A stretch of 64,000 nt of DNA. It comes from Kudoa neothunni (lineage: Eukaryota > Cnidaria). The DNA lies in assembly GCA_964304625.1 (NCBI GenBank), contig OZ199838.1, forward strand, positions 3,410,001 through 3,474,000, given 5' to 3'. Positions 49,611 to 61,629 of the stretch are shown one piece after another. Within the stretch, counting starts at the first letter, position 1, and every line of letters starts with the position of its first letter. The notes under the pieces were generated by a model, which was given only the letters and a program-made list of their open reading frames with translations, searched no databases and was not told the origin of the DNA. Both the position numbers and the translations under genes were made by a program.

Positions 49611-49994
49611 TCATCTTTTCGCAGCCGAAACCACAGGAGTTATAGTAAAACTTATCGATTTATCATTCTGTAGGACCATCGTAGAAATATTGTTGCAAAG
49701 CATGTTATCAATGTTGTTGATGATATTTCGTTCAGTGAATTCAGTTAGATCTGCAATATTTGCATTCGGTGTTTTACGCTCCTCAACCACTACCCTCACA
49801 CGATAGCACCTTGAAAGTAGAGTATTACAAAGTTCAACTTTTCTTCGGAGGTCTTCCGTAGTACAACTTGTGGACATTTTAATGGTTTTATTCTTAGCCA
49901 CGTTGTTGTTAACTACTTTGAAGGCATCGTGAGTTTTACATTTACTCATTACAAAGCGCCATGCTGATAAAGGAACTCCAAGGTAGTCAATCAT
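49611..49994 (-). CDS. Mitochondrial translation initiation factor IF3-like protein B
   Basis: Single-exon, 127 aa, 192 bp upstream of copy A and in the same direction. It has the same plan: a basic N-terminus (LSAWRFVMSKCKTHDAFK), then NKTIKMSTSCTTEDLRRKV, helix ELCNTLLSRCYRV, strand VRVVVEE, helix DLTEFTERNIINNI, and final strand KSISFTITP. The order and spacing match copy A and the IF3 C-terminal domain, so the two look like a tandem duplication that has diverged strongly. Functional division between them is unknown. Confidence 0.5.
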   Translation of the reverse strand: MIDYLGVPLSAWRFVMSKCKTHDAFKVVNNNVAKNKTIKMSTSCTTEDLRRKVELCNTLLSRCYRVRVVVEERKTPNANIADLTEFTERNIINNIDNMLCNNISTMVLQNDKSISFTITPVVSAAKR

Positions 49995-51755
49995 TAATTC
50001 TGCGCATGCGCGTTAAAATTTAAAATTTAAATCGCGCAGTCTAATCGTATTAATTTTTGCCCCTAAAGAAAATAATAATGTATAAATAAAATTTAAAGCT
50101 AGTGATTAGTTGGGATAACATTTCAAGATAACAGCAGATATTGTTTTGCTATCAAGTTATTTTGGAGTCATTTCACGATGCGTACGTTAAATTTAAACAA
50201 TAATCTCACCGTATTTTTATAATATATTAACTAGCTTCAATTGTAATCAATATATTGTATTAGATTGAGATAAAATTTCTGCTAAGACATGATTATAATA
50301 ACAAGCCTATCAAATTTTGATCTCATTTAATTTACCTCCGATTGAGAACCTTTGCACTAGAAAATTATATGTTTGTGTTATTTTTACTCAACATATACCA
50401 CTATACGATTATTTTTTTTTTGAGTATTTGATGATCATATATATATATTAATCCTTACTATCAAAAATTAAGACATTATTTTTTAATTTATATACAAATA
50501 AGTCATAAAATATTAATTAAATTTTTATTTTATTAATTATAGCCCGATTTAAAATATAAACAAAGCGAAATAAGTTTTTCATGAGGTTATGTAATATATG
50601 TGTAATTAAGAATTTAAAAAGTTAATTATTTTTGCAGACTTAAAAAATATTTACACTTAAACAATAATTCATTTAATAATTTTCTAAATAAAAAAATCAT
50701 TTAACTGAACGAAATAATTAAGTCTAATCCTAAAAGAATGATATTATTTTTTATTCGATCACAAGACAAAGTAATCCAAAAAATATCATTAAAGGTATTA
50801 TTAAACAAACAATGAATTTTATAATTAATTCAAAAATTTCAATCTTAAAATAACTTCAGATTACCTGTATTTGAGATTATTCCCAAGTAAAAGGAGTCAC
50901 AGTACTGATCGTACATGAGGCAGATATATCTTAAATTTTGAAATTTAAATTAATCTTTTATCAGAAGAAAAATATGGTTATAAGAATCAATTTTTTCAAT
51001 ATTATGTATTTGTTGGATAATACTTTGTGTGAAATTAATCATCAAACAAAATAAAATCATTAGATTATGTCGTCTTTCAAGATTGTGAGGAAAAATTCTT
51101 TCCGTTGCCGCTAATTATTCAGGATTCCATATTCGCGCACGCGCAAACAATTTCTCATATTATTTTTTAAATAAAAAAAATATTAATTTCAAGAAATAAT
51201 TATTTCATTCAAAAAATAGGATACTAATTTTTATGCGATTCTAGATATTTAAAATGCGAATATTTGGCCTCAAATAAATGATTCTAAATCTTAATCATAC
51301 TGATTTTTTATACAATTATAATGAATTATTATTAAGTGTAAAAATTAAGATATTTAATCAAATAAGAGACAAAAAAGAATTGATTATATGGGGCATAAAG
51401 TTAGCGAATCAACCTTTTAAAAATTATTTTTTGGATTGATTTAACATATGCGTAAATTTTTTTATCACGATTATATTTAAATTTGAGAAGAAATATTTTT
51501 CATCACCAAATTTCCCCCAAAAATCGTTACGAAAAACACCATTAATATTAATAGAATTTTTCTGTTTAAATTTTGGAGATTTCGTTACTTTTTTTAGCAG
51601 AATGAATTCAATTCTGGAAGAATTAATGTACTTATAGCTGTCGTACGTGATCGGTGACTTGTTGAATGGAAGTTAATATTTGGTTATTTTGTTAATGGTT
51701 AACCTTGTAAGCCCATAATTTTAAAATTTAACTAATATAATTTTTCCAATTGTAG
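49995..51755. other. Intergenic, divergent promoter region
   Basis: About 1.75 kb of AT-rich sequence between the IF3-like pair (minus) and the TMEM170-like gene (plus). Promoters of both should lie here. A short TA tract lies at about 50437-50448. No gene is seen. Confidence 0.4.
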
Positions 51756-52198
51756 TATTATCTCTTTGGAGGCGATGACATATACACAAACCCTAACTAC
51801 TACAAATGTAATGGATTGTTAATCTTTAATGGCTAAACTTTCGGTTAAGTTCTCTTTTTGGCCGCACTTCTGGGTACCTTTTTTACCAGTCTTATTTTGC
51901 ATACTACTGCGAGTTTTGTCGCTCTCTACCAATGGATACGTATCCCAAAATATCGTCTCATTCTACCGCTGTATATATTTCTGATGGGGTTTCTATATCC
52001 ATTCACTACTGGTCTAATTACAAGTTGGTTAATGTGTAATATTACCTAATCTATATTTGATTATTAGATTTCCTCGTTATTTTGCTTTGTCGCGCCGGTG
52101 GATACCGTTTTGAATACATTTTTGGCACGGTCTTTGGGGCGGCACATAGTGTCGCGTTTGTGCTGTTTGCTTTCGCACGATTCCTTTCAACTTTGTAG
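51756..52198 (+). CDS. TMEM170: TMEM170-like multi-pass membrane protein, N-terminus incomplete
   Basis: Exons 51756-51807, 51850-52035 and 52068-52198 join in matching phases to give at least 122 aa. The family is a small ER/nuclear-envelope protein; TMEM170A is linked to ER sheet and nuclear pore organisation. Visible: helix 1 VLFLAALLGTFFTSLILH, a loop with basic residues (RIPKYR), helix 2 YIFLMGFLYPFTTGLITSWL (family LLMG...P.TAG.LTS), helix 3 ending FVLFAFARFLSTL (family end FLRILATL). The last intron is only 32 nt (52036-52067). The first coding exon must lie upstream; an ATG GAA followed by GT near 51668 is a candidate but unproven. Confidence 0.75.
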
Positions 52199-52981
52199 AT
52201 AAGCTGTTTATAATTTTGAATATTTTATTTTTGCATTTTTTTTGTTGTGCTGAGATCTTTAAGTTACAGCCTCTTGTAATCTTAATGTAGCTCTACTATT
52301 TGCAGAGTAGAATCCTTGATTTAGTCAATCGTGTTAACATCAAATTTTCTCTTCACTATAACTAATAATGATATAATAAATGTTACCACTAGTTTTCGGA
52401 TGAGCATTCATTCAAAAATAAAATAATTAATAAGATAACAAGAGTCCACCCACTATCAACATAAATTGAGTTAGGCTCCGAAAGCATAAACATGATAAAT
52501 ACAACTTAATGAGGAAGAACTAAGCTGACATAAGTTTGAAATTATTCTACTTTTATACGGACATATTTGTACGACCTATAAGATACAACCAAACATATAC
52601 CTGCGCTGATTTAAACGAGAATGATTATGGAATATGCGGTCAACTAGTACAGACACGAGCTCGTAAGAGTTTTAAGCCGGCTACCGAACACCTACCTGCA
52701 TTTTCGTCATCGATCCAACCCAATTGTTATATTTCAATATATTTCACTATATCTCATTATATTTCAAAAGGTTGCAATCACTAATGGTATCTATTCATCA
52801 ACTGTTAACTGTTAACTCTTAACATTACATTAATTATATAATATATCAGAATTACATTCCTGCTGGCACCTACTTACATACTTAAAAAATCTAATAACAA
52901 CGGAATTAAAATGACGTGAAAAAAATCGATAATATGATGGCACTACGCTTAAAAATATTAAAAACTAAAAGTTCAATCTAA
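52199..52981. other. Convergent intergenic region, no gene seen
   Basis: 3' UTRs of the TMEM170-like gene and FHIT should lie here. A slightly GC-richer patch at about 52590-52710 and a short ATTTCA-type repetition at about 52728-52767 have no recognised identity. Confidence 0.35.
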
Positions 52982-53640
52982 TCAAACAAAAAGAGCTCTT
53001 AAAAGTGAAGCTTCATTAGCCATTTCATCTTCTGATCGAAAATTTGACTTCTCTAACTCCAATGGAACTTTATCATGTAGCCTCAACTGTTTAAAAATAG
53101 ATTAACATTTCACATAACTATTTCAATTTAGCATACATGTTCGTACACTTCATCGTTGTCAAAAAAGTCTCCTTTTCGACGAGGCAAAAGATGCACATGA
53201 ACATGCTAAACAAAATATTCATCTTAGATGTGGGGGATTCAAGTGAAATGGTGATGACGTACGGGAATTGATTGACCTGCATCCTCGCCATCCTATAAGC
53301 GAGAGTCACAGCGAATACACACAGATCACATCAACCTGTATATTTATTGTTAGAGAGGTTGCATTGTAAAATTTTTCCAATTTTTCTGAAATTGCTTTGG
53401 TGGTTAAAAATAAATCACTCACCTCTTCATCAGTTAATTGACAGAAACGTCTAACAACCTTCTTAGGACTTATCAGCACATCTAAAAATTATGAATTTTG
53501 GAAAAAAAACTTCACATTCTACGTCCTGTGACGACAGGTTTTCTATTGACGAATGCAAATGACAAATTTGTCTCGTAAAATATTATATTCGGATGAATCA
53601 ACGCTGTGCCGAATAACTGCACACATCTACCACTTGACAT
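52982..53640 (-). CDS. FHIT: FHIT, bis(5'-adenosyl)-triphosphatase (HIT family)
   Basis: Hydrolyses Ap3A to AMP and ADP; a diadenosine polyphosphate signalling enzyme and, in vertebrates, a tumour suppressor. Exons 53640-53523, 53481-53336, 53292-53263, 53205-53137 and 53086-52982; all phases agree, 155 aa (human 147). Landmarks: FYETNLSFAFVNRKPVVTGH, VLISPKKVVRRFCQLTDEE, DGEDAGQSIP, the HIT motif HVHVHLLPRRKGDFF at about residue 99 with the catalytic middle His, and the C-terminal RSEDEMANEASLLRALF. One exon is only 30 nt. Introns are 42-57 nt. There is no N-terminal nitrilase domain, unlike the NitFhit fusion of flies and worms. Confidence 0.95.
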
Positions 53641-54143
53641 TTATAATAATATTCTTAAAGTTTCGTTAATTATATATATAGTCGTTCTCTAATAAGCTAT
53701 AGTGTGAAGTTCTAAAGATTCAAAAATATAACGCTAGCCAAATGTTTTTCGTGGCATACGCATGCGCGACTAGTCACATTGATATTTTGCATTGAAATAT
53801 TTAATATTTTGTCCATTTATAAATAAATTATGATTTATGTGTATGTTTATCTAATAAAGAGCTTCCTTTAGGCTCAATTATTTACTGACAAAATTTAAAA
53901 AAATCAAAACATTAAATTCGTTTTACTAATAATTTTTGGCGCAAGGTGGTGGAGTTATCTTCATAAGTGGTGGTATGAGGTTTAGAAAATAAAAAAACTC
54001 GGGAGGCGGTGTTTTGTAGTGATTCAACTGAATTATGTTGTTGTAATATTCCTTATATGTATTTTAATCTTTCAATAGTATGATTAGACCGTCAAAGTTA
54101 AAAACGAAGGTTGATTTTTATCTATATAACACGAAAATAAGTA
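53641..54143. other. Upstream region of FHIT
   Basis: Promoter-proximal AT-rich sequence ending at the TA target of the pogo-type element. Nothing else recognised. Confidence 0.35.
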
Positions 54144-55596
54144 CAGTAGGTTATCGATTTTATATTCATTTACTTTTCCTTCATTTATATATGGTTATTA
54201 AAGTTAAAAAAATTTCGGTAAACTAAGAAAGTTTATTTTATGCAATTAAGATTAAAAGTTACAAGAGAAAAATAATTTATAAAGGCGTTTTTTATAAAAC
54301 TAGGGATTATCGATTTTACTTAACTTTTCGTCTACAACCCAAATTTTCAAAATCCTATTTTTTAATTAATTACATCCATGATAACATTGTAAATAATTTA
54401 GACGTAAGGTTGAGTTTAATATTTTCCCATTTTTAAGAATTTGCGAGTAAAAACCGGTAAATCTTCTACATTCTTGGACGATTTTGATCTCGTACCTATT
54501 TATGCGTTGAAAACTATTGAAACAATAATGTCGAATTGATTTCCTCGTTAATATAAGTTTGGATTCATTCAAAAGAAACATTCCGGATGGGAGATTAAAT
54601 AATAATATTTTTGTTATAGTTTATAATTGATTAAAGGTATTTAAGCCAAGAAACCCGATTTATTACAGACGACTAAATGTGGGAAAAATTGATAAAGGAA
54701 TTAAATTAAAATAATTTATTACTTATAGGATCTATTATAATTATAGATCGCGCCTTAATTTAAAATAGATAAATTTTGTTGGATGGCCATTTATGCACTC
54801 AAAACTGTTACTATAACTAGTAGAACACATTAAATGATATCATTGCAATATCTTCTATCGACTTTTTTTACTAATATATAAATCTACACATTTCAATTAA
54901 AAAAATAATGTCAAATAATTTTCTGTATAAATTTTTCGAGATAAACTTTGATTTACGCATGGATTCCAATTCACATCTAGTAAAGACATCTAAAATGTTT
55001 TATGAGCTAATTTTATACGGCTACTTTTGGTAGTTGATTAGATCGTTCTTTGATTTGTCATCAGGAGAATTAACGAGTTTTTAAAGGCAGTACAAATTAC
55101 CCCATATAATGTGAGTAAAATAAGAAAGCAAGAACGATGATGAAATCTTTAAATAAACCTAACTTGTTAAAATAATAATTTCTAAAATATTGCTAACAAT
55201 TTGTATGTATGTCTCTGTAGTTTAATTTTTAACAATTAAACTAAATTATTTAACGTCTTTCTTGTATTTTTCAAAAAATTTATAAAGTTAACTATTATCT
55301 CTCAATAAACGCATAATTTGCTTTTCAAAGTCCAACTATAAAAGTATTTCGGTTAAAAACCACATTATTGAAAATGATACCGATCTAAATACATAACCAC
55401 CAGATTTTCTTCAATTTTTTTAAAAGATAAAAATCCTTCTAAACGTTAATAACTGTGAATTTAATTATATTACAACAACAAAAAATATTTAATTGCCCGA
55501 GCATGCCTCAAAAATGTACGGAAAATCGGTCAGTGATGCATTTTCAGTAACTTTTCTCTGGTCCCGAGGGGATTACGGAAAATCGATTCCCTACTG
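54144..55596. mobile_element. Non-autonomous pogo-type element related to the one at 7020
   Basis: CAGTAGGTTATCGATTTT at the left and, from the other strand, CAGTAGGGAATCGATTTTCC at the right, each next to a TA. These ends match those of the element at 7020-9125 (CAGTAGGTGACCGATTTTCC). A second inverted ACGGAAAATCGGT lies just inside the right end at 55519-55531, echoing the sub-terminal copy in the first element. I see no transposase coding, so this is a deleted or heavily decayed copy of about 1.45 kb. Confidence 0.65.
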
Positions 55597-55598
55597 TA

Positions 55599-56914
55599 TA
55601 ATTTTTACAAATATCAAATTATTTCTAATAAAAAACAAACAAATTACTTTATTTTAAATTCTAATCTTATGAGTTGAAAATAACTCTGCCAAATTATGAT
55701 TTATCATGTTATTATAATTACCTCGAATAATCCTACACTTATGATTTGTGACGTAGTAAATGGAGTTTTTCACTAAAATAATCTCGATAAGTAATAGTAC
55801 AAACATGAGAGCTTTTCCTACACCTCTATCTAAACTTCAACGAAACTCAGACAGGTTATAGCACACCTTCTATATCCCAGAATACGGCTGCGGGGAGTCT
55901 TGACAACCTTAATTTTTGTTGAATAAAAATTATGCATTAATCGTTATTAATCAATAACGCATAACCCGTCTGCAAACTCTAAAATTATCTACTCTAATAA
56001 TAGATAAAAGAGTTAGTGAGACGTGTCAAAATGCTATGTTTTAAGCTGATTTTGATATAACCTGCCTCAGTTTAAGACTGAATCATTTATTAACATTCAA
56101 AACATCTAAAGTTTCCTGATTTTTATTTTTAAGCAAAATTTAAATAATGATAAACATTATACTTAATTAAAAGTTGATGTTTTGGAAAGAAACAAAAATT
56201 AATTCACTAGAGGACTGTTCATTAAGAAATCTTATTCTAGTGAAATCCAGCTCGTATTACAACGAAAATTTCATACAAAATATATTTATTTTAAAATTCA
56301 AGCAATATTTGTTAATAGAATAAATACAAAAACTACTTAAATATCATATTTCACATATTAATTTATATTTTAAAGATAAAATCTCAGCAAAAAGTGTCAT
56401 CAAACTCCGTATAATATTTAGATGAGAATAATGAAGATTAAATCAGACAATATGAAAAATAGTTGGATTCGTTGGGAGTAACAACAACTCGTAACACAAC
56501 AAAAGTTCATTTAGTCTAGGAGCTAAAGATTAGTAAGGCGTGTTTAACGTGCATAGATTTTGTTATTTGAAATATTTTCAAATGTTTAAACAATAAAACC
56601 AATGATAATATTTGTTCAAAAAATTCTCGTAAGAAATTTCTCAACTAACTTATTCAAAGCGTACGTAAAAATGATTCGACTAACCAAGTTATATATTAAT
56701 GCAAAAATGTAACCAAAATTCTATAAATAATACTTTAAAATTGTTTTTAGTGAAAATTATTTCAGCGGAGCTAAATCTACTTGTGAAAACAGCCCTGTTT
56801 CGTGGTGATAATCCATGCCAAATAACCAGTTGAACGTGTTTATGAGAGGATTGTAATATTCGTGAGTTCGTTGAGTAGTCTTCACTCAATACCCAGATTT
56901 GATCAAGCGTAATC
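55599..56914. other. Intergenic, upstream of the secreted-protein gene
   Basis: About 1.3 kb of AT-rich sequence. It should contain the promoter of the gene at 56915. Open frames on the minus strand at 57170-56689 are shadows. No feature identified. Confidence 0.35.
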
Positions 56915-57458
56915 ATGATGAAATTCTTCTTTTTCGTTTTGGCAATAATTGTGGCCTTGGTGATGAAAGTAAAACTAGATGCGGATATAGAGGGATGTGA
57001 ATGTGTTGTTGACACCACTTTGACCAACACTGAAATCCCAAAATCAAGCCCATACTATCGAGACCTATCATACAACTATGATGAATTAGACAAAGATGAG
57101 AATAGTTCTGACGTTGAAGAGATATCTTCGATTCTAGAGGATAAACTGATTTCAATCTATGATTGTTCAAAAGAAACCCTCAAAATTGAACCAATTTCTC
57201 TTAAAAGAGTAACTGTTGCACCTACTGACTTTATTCGTCTATCACTCTCAAATAATTAAACTCTGATTATAGATTCCAGGAAACGAAGTTCCAAACAAGG
57301 ACGTATACTTTCTCAGAAGTAGTGTGTTGTGTACGGCAAAAGGAGAGGAAAGCAGTCCAACATTTGACGAATGTATCGTAATGTCTGCCAACGATAAAAA
57401 TAAACCTAAATGTTGTTCCGCTATCTATTGCTTGACTCTTGATAAGACCAAGCTTTGA
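56915..57458 (+). CDS. Small secreted cysteine-containing protein, unrecognised
   Basis: Exons 56915-57208 and 57273-57458 join in phase 0 across a 64-nt intron, giving 159 aa. The N-terminus MMKFFFFVLAIIVALVM is a clear signal peptide. The mature part has an acidic, Ser/Tyr-rich middle and eight cysteines (one pair as CEC near residue 28-30, one as CC near the end, plus four single), enough for four disulfides. It ends KCCSAIYCLTLDKTKL. No family is recognised; the size and Cys pattern fit a secreted ligand, venom-like or cuticle/jelly protein, but that is speculation. It converges on the CAP-G gene, whose stop is 195 bp away on the other strand. Confidence 0.75.
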
Positions 57459-57653
57459 GCAGACGCATCAACGTCCTTAATCATACCGATAATTAGCACT
57501 TATAATAAAGTAGTTTAGATACAAGAAAAATAATAGTTCAAAAAATATCTATTAACTTAAAATAACAAAAATAGTTTTTTTTCTGCTCAACAATACAAAC
57601 TAATAACAGTCAACATGCAAATTGCTCTAATCCAGTAGCGACTGGATCAAAAA

Positions 57654-60600
57654 TTAGCGACGTTTTTTCAAATTAGGAGTTCCAGCGGCTTTCTCCGAGG
57701 CTGAAAGTTGGTTGGCTGTAGTTAGTTTTGGTTTGCGAGCAACATTTGTTCTTGTTTGTTTCTTAGTGGGGGAAGCTTTTATATTCTTTTTCACATGTTG
57801 TCTTTTTGGTTTTTTATCCACTGATTTGTCGACTAAATAAGAAATTATAAATATTAATTCATAGTTTCATCACATGAATGAATGAATAAATAAATAAACG
57901 TTTACGCTCAATTATTGAATCGATATCCAACGACTTATCGGATAGGAGAGATGAGAAACCACCATCAATCTGAACAGTAACATCAAATTTTTCTGGCACA
58001 GATGGATTTGAATCGGCAGTCAATGAGTTATGCAAACCACTTTTATTATCAATGCTTTTATCATTGGCAGAGATTGAGTGACTGTTGGTTTGTTTTTTAA
58101 GTAGCAGTCGAGGTGATCTTTTAACAGATTGAGTAGGTACATTGGATTTTTTAGGAGTTCGTTTAGGAGTAAGTTTTGGTTTCGGCAGAGTCTCACTACT
58201 CTTGCTCTTACGACGTTTCACGGGAACTTCAGTAACTTTTATCTCCCCAGAGGTGAGAGCAGTAAGATCTTTGGGGCTGCTTTGAGACAGTTGTTCATCT
58301 GCGATGGTAGGTGAACATATTTCAGATAGTTTAGATTTGGATTTAGTATTTACAGGGGTGGCAAAATTATTATTATTATTAAGTTGGTCCACATTATTGT
58401 CAACATTGGTGCGATTGTGGTCGATGATTTGGGAAGTGTTAATCGAGAGTTGTCCATTTGGATACAGTTTTGCGAAAAGACTCTCAACAAACACTCCAAA
58501 CTTGTCGAGATAACGTCGCGCCACTTTGTCAGTGACCTTATCATCCACCTTTTCGAACAAAAGTTTCAGTGATTTAACAGAAGTTTGATTTTGCGTGGAA
58601 ATATGAAGCTGGGTGAGAAACTTGGATAGAATTCTAACCCAGTCATCGTCACTGTCGTCACAAAGAGCTTCATTGAGAATTTTGAACGCGAGTGAGTCAT
58701 GCAGATTCACATCTGCATATTCGGCAGCGTTGGTTTTGAGTTGGTACCGCGGAGAGGTGAGCTCAACAAAAAAGTCCACCACAATATTTATTTTGATATC
58801 GGAAAGCGGCGACATATCTGGTGCGTTATAAATAGCTTTCAATGTGGGTAGAGCAGCATCGTCGAACAATTCTTGGTTTTTCTTGGACGAACCAGCAAAT
58901 ATAGGGAAAAACATTCCCAATGTTTTGCGGAGCGTTTCGTTGGTGGAGTTGTTGGGATTGTGCCACACAAGTATCAATTTGGACAACAACTCCGAACTGC
59001 GAATTCGATCCAACAACAGCAACTTGGCCATTCCACTTGCGATCAAGTTGTGCACATTACAACTCTCACTATCGAGGAAATTCAACAATATGTTCAGCAT
59101 AGAATTGATTGTGTCAAGTTGATCGTTATAATTGTTGTTTGGTGCATTCTCAATATCATCTTTATCATTAATTTTATCTGCGTTTTCATTATCAATATCA
59201 TCCACATTTTTATCATCTGGAATTTTTTCATCCAAAAATTTGGTACCAAATGCCAAAATCACATCAAAGGAAGCACTAATAGCAGTCATCTGTACACTCT
59301 CGCAATCCATCTGCAATATTTGTAGCACAAGGAGGAGATATTTGCGAGCGATTTCTTTCGACCGAATCGAATACAAACCAAGATTGAGAACTGCCTCATT
59401 TCTCACTAACGGATCCACATTTTGAATAGAAGGTAGTATAAGCGAGTGGAATAGCGTTTGTTGGGATGAGGTTAGCTCACGTAATTTAAGTTGCTTCAAT
59501 AGTTCGCTATTGATAACCAAACAACGAATAACCACACTGGGATCGTCCAATTTCAACTCGTCATCTTCATCGTTGTTAAGTGCATGATTTTCCAATTGAG
59601 CTGCCATGGTTTCGTTTTGATTTTCGTCGTGTACACTATTTTGAGGAGTGGTGACTGCATCTTTGATGGCTTGAACATTGTCGCGAAAACTCTGGTTCAC
59701 TCTTGACAGTTGTTGAATGAGTTGTTGTTTGAGAAGGTCGATTTGATCGAATTTGGTTTTCATTTCGGCGGCACTGTAGAAATCCTGTCGAGTGATAGCT
59801 TCATCAATGTCATTCTTCAATGTCATCAGCTCAAAACGTACATTGGCAAGTTCATGTTGAAGTTCGTCGGCGGATTTTTGCTCAAATGGATTCGCCTCAG
59901 CATTCGCCTGAAGTTGGTCTTCATTGGAAGCATTTAGAGTAGAATTTGCCGATTTGAAACTGTCATTGGATAAAACACTACCATGCGAGGATGAGGAAGG
60001 ATGAGCTACAGCAGTAGTGGATAACGGTTTGAGATGATCTGAGATAATTTCGATAACACCTTCAATAGTTGGCGTTGTATTGACTGAAAAATGGATGGCT
60101 GCACCAACCACATCTGCAATCAACTCGATTGGAAGCTCTTTACAACCTAACACTTTCAAATAGAGGTTGTAGGCAGTCTGACGTCCTATTTCATCGCTCA
60201 AATCCATCATCGTCGTTATGCCGATCAACTTCTTGACGTTAAAAATCGCACCACTCAAAGTCAAACATGTGGAAGTAGCGTCGAGTTTTTGTTGCTGTAG
60301 CAAATTCGTATCGATGTAATCGGAGAGATGTTTACAAAATTGGCTCAATTCTGGCAACACATGGTCCACAATGTGGTCGAAATCATTGCTGAAATAGTCT
60401 TGATATTTCACCACAGCATACCATAAAACTACATTGTCACAATGAATCTCTTTCAAAAATTTGGTGTCGTTGTCAAGTAACGATTTCATTTCGTCAACAA
60501 CACGATTTCTATCAACGACACTATTGCCAATGGGGAAAATGTTTTGATTGGTAGCACCCAAAGGCAGGATTGTGGTAAACAAATACTGCAACAGTTGGTC

Positions 60601-61629
60601 AACTGTATCATTGTAGGTTTCAGGATCCAAATAGTTAACCAGCTGACATAAACTTTGATTACAATCATCAATCCACTTTTTTAGCAACAGTATAAAATTT
60701 TGTTGGGAAGTGTTGCTATTTATTATATGTTTAACAAGTCGAATACGATCTTCAATAGAGAACATCTTGATTGAAACATTCTCTGATATAATTTTTAACG
60801 CTCTACTTCGAACTTCCTCTTTGCAATCATTTATACGTTGGAGTATGTGACCAATTGTGTGGTTGGTCAATTGCAAACAATCCAAAATAGCCAATCGCAC
60901 ATCCACACACAAATCACACTCTAAACTGTTGATAAATGCAGTAACGACGGTGCAATTGGCATCGGATGCATTTTGGAACCATTTTAAGGCGTAAATTGCA
61001 GCAATCCGTACAACTGTGATCTTGTCGCTCAATCGAACCACTAAATATTGCTTGATTTTGTTGCATAGTTTGGTCGCAAGATCAACATTGTTTTTATTAT
61101 GCTCCACAACAGATTGATTGTTGTTGTTGTTGTTGGTAGCGGTGAGTGTAGTGTTGTTGAGTAGAGAGGTGGATGAGGGATTCAAATTTGTAGCGGTTAA
61201 TAGAAGTTGTAGTAACTGCTGAGGTATATGTTGAAAAAGTTTATCAAGAATGTAACACACATTCTGTCTCACTTGCTTACATTCGGAATTATGGTGAGCC
61301 AACAACGCTTCCACAATAGCCAACAATGTCCTATTAAAACACACATTGTCTAATGTGAGAGAGTTGTTAGTTGTTTCACTCTCGAATGTAATCATTTTTC
61401 TACTGGTCAAATAATCCACTATTATATCAATAAATTGGACTATATCGACTGATTTGTTGTTGTTTATTGGCATTAACAACAAGCGTTGAATGCAGTGCAA
61501 AAATTGGTTAACAAATTCATCATGTGCTAATTGGTTCTGAGATTCTTCCAACTCAGCCTTGAAAATAGTTGGATCAGACTCTTTACTGTAACATTTGCTA
61601 AAACAATCTGCCACAATTGTAGTGGTCAT
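57654..61629 (-). CDS. NCAPG: Condensin complex subunit 3 (CAP-G), HEAT-repeat protein
   Basis: Non-SMC subunit of condensin I, which compacts mitotic chromosomes; CAP-G and CAP-D2 form HEAT-repeat arms on the kleisin CAP-H and bind DNA. One huge exon 61629-57906 plus a last exon 57832-57654 give 1300 aa, longer than human CAP-G (1015 aa). Seen: early HEAT repeats (VRIAAIYALKWFQ; DVRLAILDCLQLT; RINDCKEEVRSRALKIISE), a mid-protein charged helix with DFYSAAEMKTKFDQI, the kind of element CAP-G proteins carry, then the Cnd3 domain (DPSVVIRCLVINSELLKQ; NEAVLNLGLYS). Low-complexity Asn runs and an Asp/Asn-rich insert (about residue 850) enlarge it. The tail is basic with SPR/TPKR motifs typical of Cdk sites and ends NLKKRR, possibly a nuclear signal. 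Confidence 0.93.

Noticed and set aside
58129-59937. Several plus-strand open frames within CAP-G
   Set aside because: Antisense shadows of the CAP-G exon; compositions simply mirror the coding strand.
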